Under the pieces are notes generated by a model. The model was given only the letters and a program-made list of their open reading frames with translations. It ran no database searches and was not told the DNA's origin. Positions 59,476 through 64,000 of a DNA stretch of 64,000 bases are shown here, piece after piece; the stretch's first letter is position 1; each line of letters begins with the position of its first letter. The translations under genes were made by a program, and so were the position numbers. The stretch covers positions 5,252 through 69,251 of the forward strand of contig DASYZG010000078.1 of NCBI GenBank assembly GCA_035946575.1, read 5' to 3'. The DNA comes from Gp13-AA77 sp035946575 (lineage in GTDB: Bacteria; Acidobacteriota; Terriglobia; UBA7540).

Positions 59476-59794
59476 TGGAGCGATGCCACGTGGCACGTGA
59501 TTGGTTCCTCAAGCTATACTTCTTCGAGGAATTCGAGTTAGAGTGCACGAGGAGCCCCGCGAGTGCAATGAGTGCCGCCGGACCGAGGCTGGCGACGACG
59601 CACACGGTGCTGAATCTCTTGCGCTGTCGTGCTGGATATCATCACCTTCTTTGTGCGCCTCCATGGCGCGGCGCTTCCGGCGGGCCACCGGGCGCCCGCG
59701 GACGCTCTCGGAATCCTCGCCTCAATTGTGCCCGGCATGTCCGGCGCGCTCTTCTGCACCGAGAGGCAGTGCATCGGGGAAGGGAGTTGACGCC
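59476..59794. other. Leader region of the TonB receptor gene
   Basis: About 320 bases with no supported gene. Open frames exist on both strands but have no family signature. AGGGAG lies about ten bases before the receptor's ATG. Confidence 0.4.
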
Positions 59795-62700
59795 ATGAGG
59801 CGACTGATATCAGAACTGCTTCTGGTTCTCCTGGCGGCGAGTGCGGCTTTCGCAAGCGTCACGGGAAGCATCTCGGGGACGGTTAAGGATTCAAGTGGCG
59901 CTGTCATTCCGGGCGTGGCGGTGAAAGCTCTAAACACGCAGACCGGGGTCAGCCAAACACTAACCACGGACGCGGAGGGGTTCTATGCATTCCCCTCGCT
60001 CTCGGTCGGCCGCTACCAGATTGAAGTGCGGCGCACCGGCTTCAAGGACTATCGTCAAATGGGCCTCGCGGTCGATGTCAACACGGCGTTGCGCGTTGAC
60101 GTCACGTTGCAAGTAGGCAGTGCGACCCAGGAAGTGACGGTCTCAAGCGCCACGGTTCACGTGGAAACGCAGAACACGCAGATGGGCGAGGTGATTGGCG
60201 GAGCGTCGATCACCGCCATGCCCTTGAATGGGCGGTCCTACACGGACCTGCTGGCGCTACAGCCCGGGGTGGCGCCGCAGTCCACCGGCGAGTACGGGGC
60301 GGGATTCTCTCCCTCCGGCGACCTCAATCCCGGCAACCTCTCGGTAAGCGGCCAGCGCGAATCGGCCAACGGGTTCATGGTGAATGGCGGGGATGTGGAA
60401 GAGGGCGGCAATATGGGAGCCGCGGTGATTCCGAACCTCGATTCCATCGCTGAGTTTCGCATTCTGACGAATAATTTTGACGCGGAGTATGGAAACTACA
60501 GCGGAGGCCTGGTTAACGTCGTCACCAAATCGGGAACCAACCAGTTCCACGGCGACGCTTTTGAGTTCCTGCGCTTTCCCAATCTCGACTCCCGGAACTT
60601 CTACTCCGCGAGCCGCGCCACCCTCCATCGCAACCAGTTTGGCGGCACGTTCGGAGGGCCGATCGTTCACGACAGGGTGTTCTTCTTTGCGGACTACCAG
60701 GGAACTCGCCAAGTGGCCGGTCAGGACACCGGCAATATCCCCGTGCTTTCCCCGGCGGAGCGCAATGGAGACTTTTCCGACATGGCCGGCCAGCTTTCCG
60801 GCACAGTAAGTGGTCCCGGCTGGGCGAACACACTCGCTCAGGAGCTGGGATACCCGGTAGCGACGGGCGAAGCTTATTACGCCCCGGGCTGCACGAGCTC
60901 ATCCCAGTGCGTCTTTCCCAACGCCGTCATCCCGCATTCGGCGCTCTCGACGCCGACCAAGGCTCTGCTGCAATACATTCCTCCGCCCAATGTCCCCGGC
61001 GGCTTCTTTTCCACTTCCGCCTTTGACGAGACACTGCGCGACGACAAATTTAGCTATCGCGTGGACAGCAATACCAGGTGGGGCTTGCTCTCCGGGTACT
61101 ATTTTTTTGACGACTTTAACCTCGTCAATCCTTACCAGAGTTCGAACCTGCCTGGGTTTGCCACCTCAACGCTGGGCCGCTCGCAGCAAGCGAACTTCGG
61201 GGATACCAAATCGTTTGGTTCCGCCGCTGTAAACGAACTTCGCCTCAACTACACCCGCGAAGCTACTGACCCCAGGCCCACCGGGGGCATCGGTCCGAGC
61301 CTGGCGTCGCAGGGCCTCACCGGTATTGTGCCCCTCAACCCCCAGCTGCAGGGGGTTGAGAACGTAGGCACAAACGAGTTCTCGATCGGCGTCAATCCTT
61401 TCACAGAAAGCCAGATCAACAATACAGCTCAGGTTCTCGACAACTTCAGCATCGTTCGCGGGACGCATACGTTGAAATTTGGAGGAAGCTTTCATTTGAG
61501 CCAGATCGATATCTTCGACCGCGGGGCAAACAACGGCACGTTCAGTTTCGACGGCTCGGAAACGGGAAGCGATTTTGCTGACTTCCTGATCGGGGCTCCT
61601 GCTTCTTACCAGCAAGGTAGCCAGGTGCCGATGTACACGACGACGCGCTATTACGCCCTGTACGCTCAAGACAGCTGGCGTGCCCGAGAGAATCTGACGC
61701 TGAACTACGGCCTGCGGTGGGAAGTCAGCACACCCTGGTACGAGAAGCACAACCAGATTGAGACGATCGTTCCGGGAGTGCAGTCGGTGGTCTTTCCCGG
61801 GGCGCCCGAGGGCTGGGTGTTTCCGGGCGACCCGGGAATTCCACGAACCCTGGCTCCGACCCGATACCATAACTTCGGACCGCGAATCGGGTTGGCTTAC
61901 TCTCCGAGCGCGAGCGAAGGCCTCGGGCGGCGTCTCTGGGGCGAAGCCGGAAAGACCAGCATTCGAATGAGCTACGGCGTCTTCTATACCGCTTTTGAGG
62001 ATGCCACCAGTTTCAACGAAGTGGGCGACGCTCCGTTTGGCTACTATTGGAGCAGTCCGGCGCCGCCTCTGTTCGCCACTCCTTTTGTGGACCGTGCCAC
62101 GGGAAATAACGAGGGGCAGCGCTTTCCCGTGCCCTTTCCTCCCCTCAACGCCGGGCCCTCGAACCCGGACAAGAGTATCAACTGGGCGCAGTTCATTCCC
62201 ATTTCCAGCTCGCCCGGCTTCTTCTACAAGAACGGCGTGCCATACTCCGAGGATTACATGGTTTCGTTTCAGCGGCAGCTCGACCCGAATACGGTCCTGA
62301 CGCTGAGCTACGTTGGAACCCAAGGTCATCGTTTGCTCGCGGACCTGGAATCCAATCCCGCTGACCCCGCCCTCTGCCTGAGCCTGAGCCAGCAGAGCGA
62401 GGTCGTGCCGGGAACCGGCACCTGCGGACCTTTCGCCGAAGACGGTCCGTTCTATCCAGCCAGCGGCGGTGTGATCCCGACGACGCGAACTCGATTTAAG
62501 AACGGCCTGGGCAGCAATGGATGGTTCGCGACCATGGCTAACTCCAATTACAACGCCTTCGAGGCGAGCCTGCGCCACACCGGACGTCACTCCTCGGTTC
62601 TGGCGTCGTATACCTATAGCAAGGCCATGGATAATGCCTCTAGTTGGGGCCCCGGGGTCAGCGACGCCGGCGAAGAGATCAATCCGGTGAATCCAAAAAT

Positions 62701-63265
62701 CTCGAAAGCACTCTCGGCTTTCGATCTCACGCATAACTTTGTCGTCAGCTACTCGTATGAGCTTCCGTTCGAAAGGCTATTGCGAGCGAACAAACTCAGC
62801 CAAGGCTGGATCGTCACCGGCATCACGCACTATACGACCGGCCTGCCGGTGACGATTACCGAGCAGGACGACAACTCGCTGCTCGGGACATGGTGTACCG
62901 GACCGACCTGTTCAGTCGTCGACACGCCGAATTTCACACCCGGCCCGCTGCAGTTCACCAATCCCCGCAGTGGAAACGTCTACTTCAACACTTCCCTGTT
63001 CAGTCCCGAAGCACTGGGGCAACTCGGGAATTCGAATCGGCGCTTCTTTCACGGCCCCGGAATCGCGAATTGGGACTTTGGTCTTATGAAGGACCTGAAC
63101 CTGACCGAGTCCAAGAAGCTTGAATTTCGCGCTGAGTTCTTTAACATCTTCAATCACGCCCAGTTTGGCCCTCCGCAGGGCGACATCATCAATTCCGCCT
63201 TCGGCCTGGTGACATCAGCCTCCGATCCACGAATCGGCCAGTTGGCGATCAAGCTGTTGTTCTGA
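59795..63265 (+). CDS. TonB-dependent receptor, Oar-like, with N-terminal carboxypeptidase-regulatory domain
   Basis: A 1156-residue outer-membrane receptor. A signal peptide lies at about 1-20 (LLLVLLAASAAFA). The CarboxypepD_reg domain is at about 22-105 (GSISGTVKDSSGAVIPGVAV, DAEGFYAFPSLSVGRYQIEV). The plug follows (ITAMPLNGRSYTDLLALQPG, FDAEYGNYSGGLVNVVTKSG, EFLRFPNLDSRNFYSASRA), then a long 22-strand-type barrel ending AIKLLF with the usual aromatic C-terminus. ALYAQDSWRARENLTLNYGLRWE is a standard barrel motif. These receptors import large ligands with TonB energy. AGGGAG precedes the ATG at 59795; the frame is open upstream for 98 more codons. It is flanked by two copies of a 250 bp repeat. 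Confidence 0.93.
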   Translation: MRRLISELLLVLLAASAAFASVTGSISGTVKDSSGAVIPGVAVKALNTQTGVSQTLTTDAEGFYAFPSLSVGRYQIEVRRTGFKDYRQMGLAVDVNTALRVDVTLQVGSATQEVTVSSATVHVETQNTQMGEVIGGASITAMPLNGRSYTDLLALQPGVAPQSTGEYGAGFSPSGDLNPGNLSVSGQRESANGFMVNGGDVEEGGNMGAAVIPNLDSIAEFRILTNNFDAEYGNYSGGLVNVVTKSGTNQFHGDAFEFLRFPNLDSRNFYSASRATLHRNQFGGTFGGPIVHDRVFFFADYQGTRQVAGQDTGNIPVLSPAERNGDFSDMAGQLSGTVSGPGWANTLAQELGYPVATGEAYYAPGCTSSSQCVFPNAVIPHSALSTPTKALLQYIPPPNVPGGFFSTSAFDETLRDDKFSYRVDSNTRWGLLSGYYFFDDFNLVNPYQSSNLPGFATSTLGRSQQANFGDTKSFGSAAVNELRLNYTREATDPRPTGGIGPSLASQGLTGIVPLNPQLQGVENVGTNEFSIGVNPFTESQINNTAQVLDNFSIVRGTHTLKFGGSFHLSQIDIFDRGANNGTFSFDGSETGSDFADFLIGAPASYQQGSQVPMYTTTRYYALYAQDSWRARENLTLNYGLRWEVSTPWYEKHNQIETIVPGVQSVVFPGAPEGWVFPGDPGIPRTLAPTRYHNFGPRIGLAYSPSASEGLGRRLWGEAGKTSIRMSYGVFYTAFEDATSFNEVGDAPFGYYWSSPAPPLFATPFVDRATGNNEGQRFPVPFPPLNAGPSNPDKSINWAQFIPISSSPGFFYKNGVPYSEDYMVSFQRQLDPNTVLTLSYVGTQGHRLLADLESNPADPALCLSLSQQSEVVPGTGTCGPFAEDGPFYPASGGVIPTTRTRFKNGLGSNGWFATMANSNYNAFEASLRHTGRHSSVLASYTYSKAMDNASSWGPGVSDAGEEINPVNPKISKALSAFDLTHNFVVSYSYELPFERLLRANKLSQGWIVTGITHYTTGLPVTITEQDDNSLLGTWCTGPTCSVVDTPNFTPGPLQFTNPRSGNVYFNTSLFSPEALGQLGNSNRRFFHGPGIANWDFGLMKDLNLTESKKLEFRAEFFNIFNHAQFGPPQGDIINSAFGLVTSASDPRIGQLAIKLLF

Positions 63266-63401
63266 GGAGGTCCGATCAACCGGGCCAATACGGCCCTCGC
63301 CGGCATCAGACGATTCCTCTCGAAGCCCTGACCCTGCCTTCAGAACCCGCCAGAGGGAAAAGAACCTCTACCTTACCGAAGCAAGCGAAGCCGCTTCCCG
63401 A

Positions 63402-63650
63402 AAGGCCTGCTGCTGAAAGGCAACCAGCGGATCGTGATTATCGACTCGCTAAGGTATCTCGGCGACCGCGCCTCACTCACGACGCAGCGCGGTCATGGGC
63501 TCCACCTCCGCCGCCCGGCGCGCAGGAAGGTAACTCGCGAGCAGAGCGACCGCGAGAAGAACGCCTGAGACCCCGGCGAAGGTTAGGGGATCAGTTGGGC
63601 GTACCCCGTAGAGGAAGCTCGCAAGGAAGCGCGTCAGCATCCAGGCGCCA
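63402..63650 (+). repeat. 250 bp direct repeat, copy B
   Basis: The second copy of the segment at 59204-59454, in the same orientation, about 4.2 kb downstream. It retains the permease 3' coding end (KGNQRIVIIDS), no longer attached to a gene, and runs directly into a longer ABC-permease remnant. Confidence 0.85.
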
Positions 63651-63890
63651 CGAATTCCCAAAGCCGTTCCAGCAACGGTCAGCGCCAGACCCTGGCGGAT
63701 CACGAGACGCAGTATGTGACCTCGCGCAGCGCCGAGCGCCATGCGAATCTCCAACGGCGGCGAGCAGCAACGCGAGACCGGCAAAAACGCTAAGCAGGAC
63801 CGTGCGAAAGCGCGGCAAGGCGAGGAACTCGGATATGCGGCCGCCTGCCGTCCTCAAGTCCCAGATCGGCACATCGTTCGGGAGCCTTAT
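63473..63890 (-). pseudogene. Frameshifted C-terminal remnant of an ADOP-type ABC permease, copy B
   Basis: The minus strand reads FRTVLLSVFAGLALLLAAVG in one frame; after a shift near 63750-63780 it continues IRMALGAARGHILRLVIRQG, then FLASFLYGVRPTDPLTFAGV and LLASYLPARRAAEVEPMTAL to the stop at 63473. These are the last four blocks of MacB/FtsX-like permeases in correct order, but the YGVMAYSVAQR-type region at the shift is damaged and the N-terminal 600+ residues are missing. It is a dead remnant, longer than copy A. Confidence 0.8.
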
Positions 63891-63964
63891 TGGGTGAGCA
63901 ATCGGGGAAAGAGGTCCGCGTCGAATGACACCACGACAAAAGGTGCCACTGGGGTCGCAAAGGC

Positions 63965-64000
63965 TGGTAGGCCTGGGGAGATTCGAACTCCCGACCCACG
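63965..64000 (-). tRNA. tRNA, 3' part only (runs off the window)
   Basis: Reading minus, the T-arm GGGAG-TTCGAAT-CTCCC is perfect, followed by acceptor strand CAGGCCT, discriminator A and an encoded CCA (63967-63965). The 5' part lies beyond the window, so the anticodon and isotype cannot be read. Confidence 0.85.

Noticed and set aside
59204..63650. Direct repeats considered as ends of an insertion sequence or composite transposon
   Set aside because: The repeats are pieces of permease genes with no transposase and no terminal inverted repeats; duplication by recombination is simpler.
63790..63999. Open frame reading through the end of the window (MGREFESPQAYQPL)
   Set aside because: It is read from the tRNA and its flank, a well-known false gene.

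Overview
The window looks like a piece of a high-GC Acidobacteriota chromosome (inference). The signs are an Oar-type TonB receptor with an N-terminal carboxypeptidase-regulatory domain, C-terminal fragments of the acidobacterial type of ABC permease, choice-of-anchor-D and beta-propeller exoproteins, an 'ANRANALKSTGPRTGQGK' family protein, and many GTG/TTG starts. About 48 intact protein genes, several gene remnants and one partial tRNA can be supported. I saw no CRISPR array, rRNA, intact transposase or prophage.

Layout. 0.2-7.7 kb: a class A penicillin-binding protein, an STGP-motif protein, a tandem intergenic repeat, a secreted phosphodiesterase and a DUF4440 protein. 7.8-20 kb is almost all minus strand: an unusual glycosidase-like/FGE fusion coupled to a WalJ-like metallo-hydrolase, an M16 peptidase, a family 2 glycosyltransferase, protein-isoaspartate methyltransferase, a GH78 rhamnosidase-like enzyme, and inositol oxygenase next to a GcvT-family protein. 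20-29.6 kb: secreted repeat proteins, adenylosuccinate lyase, an S41 protease, an orphan Phd-like antitoxin and an erythrin-VIT iron transporter. 29.8-37.5 kb is mostly plus strand: ROK protein, Rrf2 regulator, a STAS-TolC-HlyD operon, ECF sigma factor and a secreted TPR protein. 37.6-46.1 kb: MFS transporter, metallophosphoesterase, two tandem di-haem cytochrome-like proteins, an FmdE-like protein and a rhomboid-TPR fusion. 46.1-47.4 kb is a decayed accessory patch. 47.4-57.2 kb: Ku, a MerR-TPR protein, nucleoside hydrolase, site-2 protease, ThiF/MoeB, a PQQ dehydrogenase, and a lipid-type glycosyltransferase divergent from a PHP-PAP2 pair. 57.4-64 kb: an APC permease and a TonB receptor flanked by two copies of a 250 bp segment, then a tRNA.

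The genes point to a free-living heterotroph that processes plant or microbial sugars (rhamnosidase, inositol oxygenase, PQQ dehydrogenase, TonB import) and remodels its envelope. The least ordinary material is between genes. A 67-79 bp repeat occurs three times, twice beside remnants of the STGP-motif gene or similar sequence and once beside the intact gene. A long inverted-repeat family is scattered through intergenic gaps. A frameshifted BrnT/BrnA-like toxin-antitoxin remnant abuts one copy of the first repeat. A 250 bp junction of a permease 3' end with an antisense ABC-permease fragment is duplicated on both sides of the TonB receptor.
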